A DNA stretch of 26,100 nucleotides, taken from positions 1 to 26,100 of the forward strand of contig JBNGDJ010000023.1 of NCBI GenBank assembly GCA_049974825.1, written 5' to 3'. The notes under the pieces were generated by a model. The model was not told the origin of the DNA and did no database searches. It saw only the letters and a list, made by a program, of their open reading frames with translations. This document shows, piece by piece, positions 14,368-22,448 of this stretch; the stretch's first letter is position 1, and each line of letters opens with the position of its first letter. This DNA is from JBKHDT01 sp049974825. Lineage in GTDB: Bacteria > Pseudomonadota > Gammaproteobacteria > Halothiobacillales > Halothiobacillaceae. Made by a program: the position numbers and the translations under genes.

Positions 14368-15471
14368 TCAGGCGGTCTCGGGGGCAGCCTCGTCCTCCAC
14401 GCTGGCCTCGGCGGGACTGGCCGGGTCACGCGTCGGCCAGGCATTGAGTACGGCGGCGACCAGCGTTGCCAGAGGGATTGCGAAAAACACCCCCCAGAGC
14501 CCCCAGAGCCCGCCAAAGATGATGACCGCGGCAATAATGGCCACCGGATGCAGGTTGACCACTTCGGAAAACAGCAGCGGCACCAGCACGTTGCCGTCGA
14601 GGAACTGGATGACGGCATAGGCGACTACCACCCACCAGAACATGGCCTCAAGCCCGAACTGGAAGTAAGCCACCAGCGCAACCGGCAGGGCCACAACGAA
14701 GGCCCCGATGTAGGGGATGATCACCGAAATGCCGGTCAGGAAGGACAGCAGCATGGCGTATTCCAGCCCGAGCAGGGTGAAGGTCACATAGCTGACGGAC
14801 CAGACGATCAGGATCTCTATGAACTTGCCCCGGACGTAGGAACCAATCCCCGCGTTGACGTCCTCCCAGACCTGGTTGGCCAGTCCGCGTTCCTGCGGCA
14901 GAAAGGAGAGCACCCAGGCGAGGATCACGTCCTTGTCCTTGAGCATGAAGAACACCAGCAGGGGCACGAGCACCAGGTAGACCAGGAAAGTCACCAGGTG
15001 GACCACCGAGCTGAGGGAGAACATCACCACCTGCTGCCCGATGCTGGTGATCTGGGCGCGGATGGTGCCAATGACCTCACGGATCTGCGCCTCGGAGACC
15101 AGCTGGGGATAGCGCTCGGGCAGCTGCAAGAGGACTTCCTGGCCCTTGGAAATCATGGCCGGCGCCTCCCGGAACAACTGGGTTACCTGCTGGACCAGCA
15201 ATGGTGCCAGCAGAAAGATCGACGCGATGAAGACCGAGAGAAACACCAAAAATACCAGCATCACCGCAGGCATTCTGGGCAGGCCCCAGCCGCGGAGCAT
15301 GCGCACCGCCCCTTCCAGCAAATAGGCGACCACCACGCTGGCAATCAGCGGCGCGAGCAGCTTGCCGGCGTAAAGCACCACCACCGACCCCAGGATCAGC
15401 AATATGGCGAGGATGACCACCTGCGGATCGGAGAAGTGGCGGTCGAACCAGTCTTTGAGATACGTGAACAT
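14368..15471 (-). CDS. perM: AI-2E family membrane protein, PerM-like
   Basis: 367 residues, with multiple hydrophobic helices: about 18-55, 68-95, 155-180, 210-235 and 238-345. The central hydrophilic segment contains the amphipathic LLQLPERYPQLVSEAQIREV. The C-terminal signature (DGNVLVPLLFSEVVNLHP, then IIFGGLWGLWGVFFAIPLA and NAWP) closely follows E. coli PerM. Members of this inner-membrane family include the AI-2 exporter TqsA and Na+/H+ antiporters; the function of PerM itself is poorly defined, so no transport role is assigned here. It ends 57 bp before glnS on the same strand. The acidic C-terminal tail (EASVEDEAAPE) is poorly conserved in such proteins. Confidence 0.88.
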   Translation of the reverse strand: MFTYLKDWFDRHFSDPQVVILAILLILGSVVVLYAGKLLAPLIASVVVAYLLEGAVRMLRGWGLPRMPAVMLVFLVFLSVFIASIFLLAPLLVQQVTQLFREAPAMISKGQEVLLQLPERYPQLVSEAQIREVIGTIRAQITSIGQQVVMFSLSSVVHLVTFLVYLVLVPLLVFFMLKDKDVILAWVLSFLPQERGLANQVWEDVNAGIGSYVRGKFIEILIVWSVSYVTFTLLGLEYAMLLSFLTGISVIIPYIGAFVVALPVALVAYFQFGLEAMFWWVVVAYAVIQFLDGNVLVPLLFSEVVNLHPVAIIAAVIIFGGLWGLWGVFFAIPLATLVAAVLNAWPTRDPASPAEASVEDEAAPETA

Positions 15472-15518
15472 GGCGGCGCGTGTCTCGGGCAGGTGGCCGG
15501 GATGTCCGGAACCGGGCT

Positions 15519-15549
15519 GTCATGAAGGGGCGAGCGTGCCCGTCATGAC
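15519..15549. other. 31-bp imperfect palindrome
   Basis: GTCATGA (15519-15525) and TCATGAC (15543-15549) form the outer arms, with GGGC/GCCC pairing inside. It lies between the perM start at 15471 and the end of the methyltransferase gene at 15693. It could be a hairpin in the transcript leaving the methyltransferase gene or an operator upstream of perM. There is no T-run on either strand, so a classical terminator is unlikely. Confidence 0.4.
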
Positions 15550-15692
15550 CTTGCCGGGCGGCAGCAGCCCACTCAAATGGGAGCGACAATGCGCAAATGT
15601 ACCAGAAATCGCCCGGGGGCGCGGTCGGTTCCCGGCGCACATCAATTCGTTCAGGGTGTCATGCGGTCCCGTCCGCAGCGAGTACGGGTGGG

Positions 15693-17201
15693 CTACCGTG
15701 TCGTGGAAGGCTCAAGCACGGCGTGTCTTGCAAAGACGGCCAGCAGGCGTTCGGCATTGGCTGCGACCAGTGCGTCCCGCGATTCGGCATCGACCGAGTC
15801 CAGCCCGGTTTCCCGTGCCATGACCGGATCGGTCCGCACTGCCTCGGCCAAATGGCGCAGCAGGTCGTCAAGGTCCGCGGATTGGTCAAGCGCTGTGAGC
15901 AGAGCGCGGGAGAAACGATCCAGTTCAATGGGCGCATGGGTCGCCAGGCTGCTGACAAAGGTCTGGCCGTCAGCCAGTTCTTCCCGGGCCAGGGCCGTGA
16001 GCCGCGGCACGACGGGCGTTGCCGGCGGCTGCGGTGTTGTCGCGGGACGGAGGATGCCGGCTGCAGCCAGCCCCAGGAGCTGCCCGAGCCGATTCCGGCG
16101 TGTTTGGGCATCCTCCGGCTGAGCGAGCAGGGCGCGTGTGTCGCAGCTGCCCGGAAAGGCCTGGGCCAGTTGGGCCAGCGCTTCCGCCAGCCAAGGCGTG
16201 TCCGGAGTCAGCTCGCGTCCGGCCGGGTCCATCCAGCCGGCTTCGGTTTCCTGCAACTCGGCCTGCCAGTGCAGCGCATCGGCCATCGCCAGCGGGTTGG
16301 GCGCCTTTCGGGCCTCTGCGCGACAGAGTATCGACTGCCGGAAGGGGCGAAGGCGTGCCTGGTCGGCTGTGGATTCGGCGGCCAAAAGGCTTTGAGCATC
16401 AAAACCTTCGGGGTCGGGGTCAAGGTCGAGCAACGACAGGGTCGAGAGATCCGCCTCGCCAAGAAAGGCCAGGCCACGGGTTTCGGCCGTCTGGGCGAAT
16501 GTGCGCACGCTGTACGGCGTGTTGCACTCGGCCAGGTACTCGTGCAGCAGGTAGCTGTCTCGGGCCCCGCGCAGTTCGTGGATCTCGCGGCACAAAAGCT
16601 GGGCTTCCAGATCTTCCCGGCCCGTCAGTATGTCATCCAGGTCGTCGAGCCATGCGCGTGCGGTCTGGATTCGCTCTGCTGCAGGATGTTCGGGCCGATC
16701 GGCATCCCGGAGCATGTCGCGGGTGATGGCCCGCAGGTGAAAGCCGGGCAGGGTATTGAAGCTGATAAAGGCGATGCCCCGAGGCGAAAGTTTCTGTTCG
16801 CAGAGCGCAAGGATGCGCATGCGTACCGGCTCGGGCACCCAGCTGAACACGCCGTGACCAATGATGTAGTCGAAGGTCCCCGCCGGTGGTGACCAGTCGA
16901 GAATGTCGGCGTGCTCAAGCGTCAGGTTGGTCAGTCCCAGTGATGTGATGCGCTGCTGTCCGTCGGCAACCTGCCGCTTGGACAGGTCGACACCGAAAAA
17001 GCGCGCCTCGGGGAAGCGCATGGCCATGGGGATGAGGTTGCCCCCGCTGGCGCAGCCAAGTTCCAGCACCCGGGCGGTTTGTGGGTCTGCCGGATTTGCG
17101 CCGAGCAGGGCCGCCCGGGCCGCCAGGGTATCCGGCCGCGTCAGCGCGATGGGGCGGCTGTCGTAGGGCAGGGCATCGTAGCTGGCGAGGGAGCGGGGCA
17201 T
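15693..17201 (-). CDS. class I SAM-dependent methyltransferase with C-terminal regulatory region
   Basis: 502 residues. The N-terminal Rossmann domain has motif I VLELGCASGG (45-54), an acidic GVDLS end of strand 2 (70-74), HADI (97-100) and FDYIIGHGVFSWV (110-122). It continues with SFNTLPGFH. Residues about 215-310 (ELRGARDSYLLHEYL, ECNTPYSV..FAQTAETRGLAFLGEADL) match the arrangement of the methyltransferase regulatory domain family (PF10119 type). The remaining C-terminus is a helical tail of unknown role. The substrate is not predictable. There is no obvious partner: the glycosyltransferase gene upstream ends 237 bp away and perM is 221 bp downstream, so it may be its own transcription unit. 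The ATG at 17201 is the first in frame. Confidence 0.85.
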   Translation of the reverse strand: MPRSLASYDALPYDSRPIALTRPDTLAARAALLGANPADPQTARVLELGCASGGNLIPMAMRFPEARFFGVDLSKRQVADGQQRITSLGLTNLTLEHADILDWSPPAGTFDYIIGHGVFSWVPEPVRMRILALCEQKLSPRGIAFISFNTLPGFHLRAITRDMLRDADRPEHPAAERIQTARAWLDDLDDILTGREDLEAQLLCREIHELRGARDSYLLHEYLAECNTPYSVRTFAQTAETRGLAFLGEADLSTLSLLDLDPDPEGFDAQSLLAAESTADQARLRPFRQSILCRAEARKAPNPLAMADALHWQAELQETEAGWMDPAGRELTPDTPWLAEALAQLAQAFPGSCDTRALLAQPEDAQTRRNRLGQLLGLAAAGILRPATTPQPPATPVVPRLTALAREELADGQTFVSSLATHAPIELDRFSRALLTALDQSADLDDLLRHLAEAVRTDPVMARETGLDSVDAESRDALVAANAERLLAVFARHAVLEPSTTR

Positions 17202-17438
17202 GTTCAGTGGGTATCCAGAACAAGAAGCGGAGCCGGTGATGATACATCAGCCCCAGACCTTCGCCGCTCGGCGGAGGCGCAGCATACAGCTCGCCTGGAG
17301 TGGCTCCTTGCAACCGGGCCGCTGGCAAAGGCCGATTTCAGGGGGAAATCATGTTCTGCGATTCAGTGGTCGAAGCCACTGTGCAGCGGGGCACCTCGTC
17401 GCCGGGTCGGGCGCATGAAATCTTGCGGCGCGGACTGT
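17202..17438. other. intergenic region, methyltransferase to glycosyltransferase
   Basis: No open frame or known RNA is supported in this 237-bp gap. A small inverted repeat, CAGTGG/CCACTG with a TCGAAG loop, lies near 17363-17381 but lacks a T-run. The promoter for the methyltransferase gene probably lies in the part nearest 17201; I see no convincing -35/-10 pair. Confidence 0.4.
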
Positions 17439-18602
17439 TCAGCCGCCGTCATGGTCATCAACCAGGGTTTCGTAGCGCTGAACCAGCTGTGCCGCCTTCT
17501 CGCTCTCGTCCCACTGACGCACGCAGGACCGGGCTGATTCCGAGAGCCGCGCGCGCAGCTCGGGGTCATCGAGCAGTCGGCAGACCTTGTCGGTGAAGTC
17601 CCGGGGGTCATCCTCGGCGACCAGGCAGCCGACCCCGTCTTGCAACACGTCGCGGGTGCCCATAATGGCGGTGGAGACCACTGGCGTGCCCATCGCCATC
17701 GCTTCGAGCAGCACCAGTCCCTGGGTTTCGGTCCGCGAGGCGAACACGAACAGGTCGGCGGCCCGGTAGGCGTCCTGCAGCGGCCCGTCACGGCGCATGT
17801 AACCGACAAACCGGACCGAATCCTGGAGTTTGGCCTTGCGTACCTGTGAGATCAGCGCGGCGCGGGCCGGGCCCTCGCCGGCAATGACCAGCAGGGCATC
17901 GGGGTGGCGGGCCAGCACCGCCGGCATCAGGTCGATGAGAAATCCGATGTTCTTTTCATGCGCTGCCCGCCCGACGAACAGCAGCAGCGGCCGTTCGGGC
18001 GGGATGCCGTGCTCGGCCCGAAAATCCGCCACCGGTTTCGTGCAAAAGCGATCCAGGGCGATGCCGGTCGGGATGACGGACATGGGGCTGCGTACCCCGT
18101 AGCGGGTCAGGACTTCGCGCATCGGCGTGGAGGGCACCACCAGCGCGTCGACCGCATTGCACTGGCTGGCGGAAAAGCGCCTCGCCGACCAGCGAAGCAG
18201 GGCGCGCGGCAGCCAGGCGATGTAGTTGTAAAGGTATTCTTCGAAAAAGGTGTGGTAGCTCTCGACGACGGGCAGGCCCAGCCGGCGGGCCAGTGCCAGC
18301 CCGGCATAGTGCGCCACGAAGGGCGTATGGACATGCACGATGTCGAAGTCTCGCCGGGCCAGCTCGTCTGCCAGCCTGAGAATCGGTCGATAGTGCATCA
18401 TCCGGTCTTCGGGGTCGGAAATCACCCCGCGGGACGGAATCCGAATGACCTGCGGGTCTTCCTCGTCACCGACCGGGTAGGCGGGGCAGATCAGCGTCAC
18501 CTGGTGACCCTGTGCCACGAGGGCGCGACGGAAGCTTTCGATGGATGTCGAGACGCCGTTGATCCTCGGAAAGTACACGTCCGAGATCATCAGAATGTTC
18601 AT
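17439..18602 (-). CDS. glycosyltransferase family 4 protein
   Basis: 387 residues in a GT-B fold. The N-terminal half has FPRINGVSTSIESF (11-24), FDIVHVHTPF (86-95) and a YHTFFEEYLYNY segment (116-127). The C-terminal sugar-nucleotide domain has LFVGRAAHEKN (208-218), VIAGEGP, and an EX7E motif with E292 and E300 (TETQGLVLLEAMAMG). The INGVSTS and YHT..E features are shared with diacylglycerol glucosyltransferase and similar membrane-lipid enzymes, so a glycolipid product is plausible but unproven. It has no transmembrane segment and probably associates with the inner membrane through basic helices (PRALLRWSARRFSAS, 132-146). It stands alone, with no capsule, O-antigen or lipid genes adjacent. 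Confidence 0.88.
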   Translation of the reverse strand: MNILMISDVYFPRINGVSTSIESFRRALVAQGHQVTLICPAYPVGDEEDPQVIRIPSRGVISDPEDRMMHYRPILRLADELARRDFDIVHVHTPFVAHYAGLALARRLGLPVVESYHTFFEEYLYNYIAWLPRALLRWSARRFSASQCNAVDALVVPSTPMREVLTRYGVRSPMSVIPTGIALDRFCTKPVADFRAEHGIPPERPLLLFVGRAAHEKNIGFLIDLMPAVLARHPDALLVIAGEGPARAALISQVRKAKLQDSVRFVGYMRRDGPLQDAYRAADLFVFASRTETQGLVLLEAMAMGTPVVSTAIMGTRDVLQDGVGCLVAEDDPRDFTDKVCRLLDDPELRARLSESARSCVRQWDESEKAAQLVQRYETLVDDHDGG

Positions 18603-18788
18603 GTCGGTGTGTGGCCTCGTCGCCCGGTAAGTGGATTGGCGAGCACAAATGAGTCAAGGCTAGGGCCTGGAGATGACATGGCCGTGAAACCGGGTGGGTT
18701 GCTTCCAGTACCCGGCAAAACGCTTCAGGACGACTCCAGCCCGGCGCACAGTCCCGGGGGTTCTCTTCCCTCCCGGTTTTTCGGGTGC

Positions 18789-20519
18789 TCAATCGGCCAG
18801 CGCCAGCCCGTCATGACGCGGGTCCTGCGCGGCGCGCCAGCGGTCCCCAACTCGTTCGAAGCCATGCAGGCCGCCGTTCATGCGCAGGATCCGCGGGTTG
18901 TGACCGAGGGCGCGAAAGGCCACCACTCGATCGGCGAGTGGACTGTCCTGCTCGATCTCCAGTCGCCTGCCGCGATGAACCAGGTTGGGAAGCGCCACGG
19001 CGGCCTGCAGGTCAAGCCCCCAGTCGAGTGTGGCGACCAGCACCCGGGCCACGTGGCCGATAATCCGGCTGCCTCCGCGCGCGCCGATCACCAGATGTAC
19101 CGCGCCATCAGCGTCGAACACGATCGTTGGGCTCATCGCGCTGCGGGGGCGCTTGTTGGCCGCAACGGCGTTGGGGCTGGGGCGACCGTCCGGCAGGGTG
19201 GGGCTGAAGTCGAAATCGGTCAGCTGGTTGTTCAGCAAGAAGCCGCCCGCGGCCATCCGGCTGCCAAAGGGCATTTCGATGGAGCCGGTCATGCTGACGA
19301 CATTGCCGTCCTTGTCAACGATGGAGAAATGAGCGGTGCCGGCCGACAGCGGGCCGAAGCGGGCCGTTTGCCCGCTGTCCGGCCGTCCGGCCAGCGGGTC
19401 GCCGACCGGCACCGTGTCCATGGCCCGGGCCGGGTCGATTTTGGCGGCTCGGGCGGCCAGGTAATCGGGGTTGAGCAGGGCATCGACCGGGACGGATACG
19501 TGGTCCGGGTCGCCCACAAAGGTTTCGATATCCGCGAAGGCGAGCCGCCCGGCTTCCGCCAGCAGGTGCCAGCCGACAATCGACTCCGGCCCGTGAGCGG
19601 CCATGTCAAAGTGCTCAAGCATGCCCAGAATCTGCAGCGTGGCCAGTCCGCCTGCCGAGGGTGGCGGGGCGCCACAGACGGTCCATTGCCTGTAGGGGCG
19701 ACACAGCGGGTCGCGCGTCCTGGCCCGGTAGCCGGCCATGTCGCGCAGGGTCAGGTCGGAAGGCAGCCAGCTGCGAGCCCGGGCGCGCCGCACTACGCTT
19801 GCCGCGATCGGGCCCTCGTAAAACACCCGCGGGCCGCTGCGCGCAAGCAAATCCAGCGTTCGTGCGTACTGAGCATTTGCGAGGCGCGGGGTCTCGGGGA
19901 GGTAGGCGCGGCGCAGGTCCCCGAACAGCCAGAGGCTCGGATCGTTGCGAAGCTGCCGTTGCAGGCGAATGGGGGTCGGCACGCCCTCACGGGCGCGGAG
20001 GGTCGCCGGGACCAGCACCTCGGCCCAGTCCAGCCGGCCGTGGCGATCATGGGCCAGACCCAGCAGATCCACCATGCCGGGCACGCCGACCGACCGGCCG
20101 GCAGGAACCGCGGCCCAAAGTGGCAGGGCGACTGATCCGAGAATGAACCGGTCGGCCTCGGCTGCTGCCGGGGCGGTTTCCCGTCCGTCATAAAAGTGCA
20201 GCTGACCGCTGGCCGCGTCGTAATAAAGCAGAAAGCCGCCACCGCCCAAACCACTCTCGGCCGGCTCGACGAGCCCCAGGGTGGTTTGCACGGCAACGGC
20301 CGCATCCATGGCGTTGCCCCCGGCACGGAGTACCTCGCTGCCGGCCGCCGCGGCCTCGGGTTCCGTGGCCGAGATAACGAAATCTGTCCCGGTCGTGACG
20401 ACGGGCGCCGCCGGGGGCGGCTGCTGCGGTGGGCGCCCGAGCAAAAACAGACTCGCCGCGACGAGCGCAAGGATCGTCGCGGCGAGTGCAAGACCTCGGA
20501 TCAGTCCGGTGCGGGACAA
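18789..20519 (-). CDS. ggt: gamma-glutamyltransferase, membrane-anchored
   Basis: 576 residues from the TTG at 20519. An uncleaved-looking N-terminal hydrophobic anchor (6-27) precedes a Pro-rich linker, so the enzyme faces the periplasm. The large-subunit part has ATEPEAAAAG, GGNAMDAAVAV (67-77), ESGLGGGGF (88-96) and DGRETAP (111-117). The nucleophile is T395 (GTAHFSIVDKDGN), where autocleavage would create the two subunits. The small subunit has NNQLTDFD (430-437), PRSAMSPTIV (458-467) and GGSRIIGHV (482-490). It hydrolyses glutathione or transfers gamma-glutamyl groups. The TTG start is supported by TGAGG six bases upstream; that GAGG overlaps the ftnA stop codon, so the two genes are coupled. 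No in-frame ATG occurs before residue 71. Confidence 0.9.
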   Translation of the reverse strand: MSRTGLIRGLALAATILALVAASLFLLGRPPQQPPPAAPVVTTGTDFVISATEPEAAAAGSEVLRAGGNAMDAAVAVQTTLGLVEPAESGLGGGGFLLYYDAASGQLHFYDGRETAPAAAEADRFILGSVALPLWAAVPAGRSVGVPGMVDLLGLAHDRHGRLDWAEVLVPATLRAREGVPTPIRLQRQLRNDPSLWLFGDLRRAYLPETPRLANAQYARTLDLLARSGPRVFYEGPIAASVVRRARARSWLPSDLTLRDMAGYRARTRDPLCRPYRQWTVCGAPPPSAGGLATLQILGMLEHFDMAAHGPESIVGWHLLAEAGRLAFADIETFVGDPDHVSVPVDALLNPDYLAARAAKIDPARAMDTVPVGDPLAGRPDSGQTARFGPLSAGTAHFSIVDKDGNVVSMTGSIEMPFGSRMAAGGFLLNNQLTDFDFSPTLPDGRPSPNAVAANKRPRSAMSPTIVFDADGAVHLVIGARGGSRIIGHVARVLVATLDWGLDLQAAVALPNLVHRGRRLEIEQDSPLADRVVAFRALGHNPRILRMNGGLHGFERVGDRWRAAQDPRHDGLALAD

Positions 20520-20526
20520 GGACGCC

Positions 20527-21036
20527 TCAGGCGTGCGTGTCAGCGAGCCGCTGCAGGTAGTTGTTGATGTGGAACATCGCTTCGCCGGTTTCGCCCTTGA
20601 AGGCCACCAGCTTGATCTGGTCGATGATGCCCCGGAACAACACTTCTTCCTCGCGCTGCTCGGCGATGAAGTACTGCAGCATGTTGAAGGTGTTGAAGTC
20701 GTTGTGGGCAAGAGCCAGCTCGGCGATGTCGTTGATCATGCCGGTGATCTTCTGCTCGTGCTCGTAGGCCGCGTGGATCACTTCCACCAGGCTTGCGAAC
20801 TGCGTGGGCGGCGCTTCGATCGGTCCGACGATGACCTCCGCGTCACATTCGATCAGGTAGTCGACGAACTTGTCGCGGTGCATGATCTCCTCGGGCACGT
20901 GCTTGCGGAAGAAGGCAGCGGCCCCTGCCAGCCCCTGGGTCTCGCACCAGGCCGCCATTTGCAGGTACAGGTTTGACGCGTACATCTCCGCGCCGATCTG
21001 GGTGTTGAGCTTGTCGATGACTTCCTGCTTGAGCAT
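20527..21036 (-). CDS. ftnA: non-heme ferritin
   Basis: 169 residues. A 24-subunit iron-storage protein that oxidises Fe(II) and stores it as a mineral core. The ferroxidase residues match E. coli FtnA numbering: E17, E50, H53, E94, Q127 and E130 are all present. The ATG at 21036 has AGGAG with good spacing. No heme-ligand signature of bacterioferritin is seen. It is followed after 7 bp by ggt, whose ribosome-binding site overlaps the ftnA stop. The 400-bp region upstream holds a possible -10 at 21104-21109 and a copy of the multi-hairpin repeat. Confidence 0.95.
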   Translation of the reverse strand: MLKQEVIDKLNTQIGAEMYASNLYLQMAAWCETQGLAGAAAFFRKHVPEEIMHRDKFVDYLIECDAEVIVGPIEAPPTQFASLVEVIHAAYEHEQKITGMINDIAELALAHNDFNTFNMLQYFIAEQREEEVLFRGIIDQIKLVAFKGETGEAMFHINNYLQRLADTHA

Positions 21037-21103
21037 TGGGAATCTCTCCTGGACTGTCTGGAATCCCGGTGGGGACTCGTGAAAGTGGTAAAACCCATAT
21101 TTC

Positions 21104-21109
21104 ATTCTA
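21104..21109 (-). promoter_or_regulatory. possible -10 element upstream of ftnA
   Basis: On the minus strand this reads TAGAAT, five of six matches to TATAAT, about 68 bp before the ftnA start. No good -35 lies 16-18 bp upstream, so any promoter here would need an activator. No clear Fur box was recognised around it. Confidence 0.3.
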
Positions 21110-21229
21110 AGCCAGACGACAGGGTTGGCGCATGCCGCAGGCAGGGCGAGATTCCTTTCACTATGACGGAGATTGGCAGTCGCAGGCCTTGAATGTTGTC
21201 CCGGGGCGCAAAGGCGTGCTGAATCTATG

Positions 21230-21424
21230 AAAACTCTGCACGAAGCCATCCATGGCTCCGTGGGCTAACGCCAGCTGAACGCGTCAGCTGGCGGAGCCCG
21301 CGTTCAGACACGCCCGGGCCGATACATGCTCGGCCCGGGCTCCGCGATTCAATGGCTTGCGCCATTGTGCGGCAGGGCATCCGTGCCCTGCGCGGGAATC
21401 TGAAGCATTCGTGCAGAGATTCCC
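21230..21424 (-). repeat. multi-hairpin intergenic repeat, full-length copy
   Basis: Read on the minus strand, the modules in order are: (1) GGGAATCT...AGATTCCC hairpin with CGAA loop (21394-21424); (2) GCAGGGCA/TGCCCTGC, 8 bp (21372-21379 with 21384-21391); (3) CAATGGC/GCCATTG with a GCAA loop (about 21349-21366); (4) GCCCGGGCCGA/TCGGCCCGGGC, 11 bp (21312-21322 with 21330-21340); (5) CGCCAGCTGA/TCAGCTGGCG, 10 bp (21269-21278 with 21284-21293); (6) the end hairpin CACGAAGCCA/TGGCTCCGTG with one mismatch (near 21239-21262), then AGAGTTTT. It lies between the lysR stop (21437) and the ftnA upstream region. Confidence 0.9.
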
Positions 21425-21436
21425 TGAAATGCGTCG

Positions 21437-22312
21437 TCAACCGCTGCCAGGCAGCAGGCCCTCCAGTGCCATGCCGGCCCGCGTGGGGCTGACTTCCTGG
21501 TGACGGGCCAGGCCAAGTTGCCGCATTGGCGGGGCATGATCGAAATGCAGCGTCTGAAGTGATGGGCCGAGCAGCGTTTGGGGGAGCGCACTCCAGCCAA
21601 GGCCGATGCCGACCAGAGTGGCGATGGTCTCCAGATAATTGACTTCCATGACATCGGGCGCGTGGCTGCCGACCTGGTCGAGCCAGCAATCGATGCGCCG
21701 GCGGGTCACCGTGTGCCTTGCCGGCAGAATGGCGCGATGTTGCGCCAGGGCCGCGGGGTCTTTCGGCGGATTCCGGGCCAGGGTGTGGTTCGGGGAAACG
21801 ACGATGGGCAGCCTGTCCTCCCAGAGTACGCGCACCGCGAGGGCGGGCGGAGCCTGCTCGGGCAGAGTCACGATGGCCAGTTCGTAGGCCCCCTGCTCGA
21901 CGGCGCGGAAGGCCTGCTCCGAATCCATGAAGGCCAGATCCGGCCGTACGCCGGGGTGACGCCTGCTGTACTCGACCAGAATGTCCGGCAGACGGTGCAG
22001 GCCGATGTGATGGCTGGTGACGAGAGTCAGGCGTCCGCCAATCGGGCCCTCGGTGTCAGCGACGACTTGCCGAGCCTGGTCAAGGTCTCGACGCAGACGC
22101 CTGGCGACCGGCAACAGGGCCCTGCCGGCCTCGGTGAGCTGGACTCGATGGCCAATCCGGTCAAACAGCGGGTGCTCCAGTACTTGTTCAAGCTGGCGGA
22201 TGCGCTTGCTGACGGCCGGTTGGCTCAGGTGCAGGTCACGGGCCGCCGCAGAAAACGAGCCGCGCTCGGCCACGGCAAGGAATGCCAGCAGCTGGGTTGT
22301 GTCCGGGGTCAT
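21437..22312 (-). CDS. LysR-family transcriptional regulator, divergent from leuC
   Basis: 291 residues. The N-terminal winged helix-turn-helix (4-63) reads FLAVAERGSFSAAARDLHLS, then QPAVSKRIRQLE, followed by the effector-binding domain (about 90-285) with LVTSHHIGLHRLPDIL and GIGLGWSALP. It is transcribed away from leuCDB, and similar LysR genes lie next to leuC in Pseudomonas, so regulation of leucine genes is the simplest inference. The ATG at 22312 was chosen over a GTG at 22342 because the likely -10 (TATACT, 22346-22351) would start transcription at about 22339, downstream of the GTG, and no ribosome-binding site precedes the GTG. Confidence 0.9.
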   Translation of the reverse strand: MTPDTTQLLAFLAVAERGSFSAAARDLHLSQPAVSKRIRQLEQVLEHPLFDRIGHRVQLTEAGRALLPVARRLRRDLDQARQVVADTEGPIGGRLTLVTSHHIGLHRLPDILVEYSRRHPGVRPDLAFMDSEQAFRAVEQGAYELAIVTLPEQAPPALAVRVLWEDRLPIVVSPNHTLARNPPKDPAALAQHRAILPARHTVTRRRIDCWLDQVGSHAPDVMEVNYLETIATLVGIGLGWSALPQTLLGPSLQTLHFDHAPPMRQLGLARHQEVSPTRAGMALEGLLPGSG

Positions 22313-22345
22313 GGCCTGTGGCTGTCTTGGAGGGACGGGCACTTG

Positions 22346-22351
22346 AGTATA
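22346..22351 (-). promoter_or_regulatory. -10 element for the lysR gene
   Basis: On the minus strand it reads TATACT. Seventeen bases upstream is TTATTC, a poor -35. The position makes a transcript with a leader of about 27 bases for the ATG at 22312. Confidence 0.45.
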
Positions 22352-22378
22352 ACTTTTGGGAATGCGCTGAATAAGAAA

Positions 22379-22414
22379 TTGCCATTTTCGTTTTTGATGC
22401 CGACCCGCTAGAGT
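22379..22414 (+). promoter_or_regulatory. possible leuC promoter region
   Basis: The AT-rich stretch TTGCCATTTTCG with TAGAGT (22409-22414) downstream is the best candidate for RNA polymerase contact before leuC, but spacing between these boxes is too long for a standard promoter. A LysR-activated promoter would be consistent with this. I see no leader peptide or attenuator. Confidence 0.25.
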
Positions 22415-22448
22415 CGGAAATACAACGGCTTTATCAGGAGGATGCGGG

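Noticed and set aside
14278..15525. Long plus-strand open frame (415 codons) opposite perM
   Set aside because: It is antisense to a clear membrane-protein gene. The translation is His/Gln/Asp-rich low-complexity, as expected from the complement of hydrophobic codons.
17904..20135. 743-codon plus-strand open frame opposite the glycosyltransferase and ggt genes
   Set aside because: It spans two real minus-strand genes and their gap, with no recognisable domain; a shadow of GC-rich coding sequence.
20519..20711. N-terminal extension of gamma-glutamyltransferase to 20711
   Set aside because: The extra 64 residues are Ser/Thr/Cys-rich out-of-frame ftnA sequence; a ribosome-binding site and hydrophobic anchor support the TTG at 20519.
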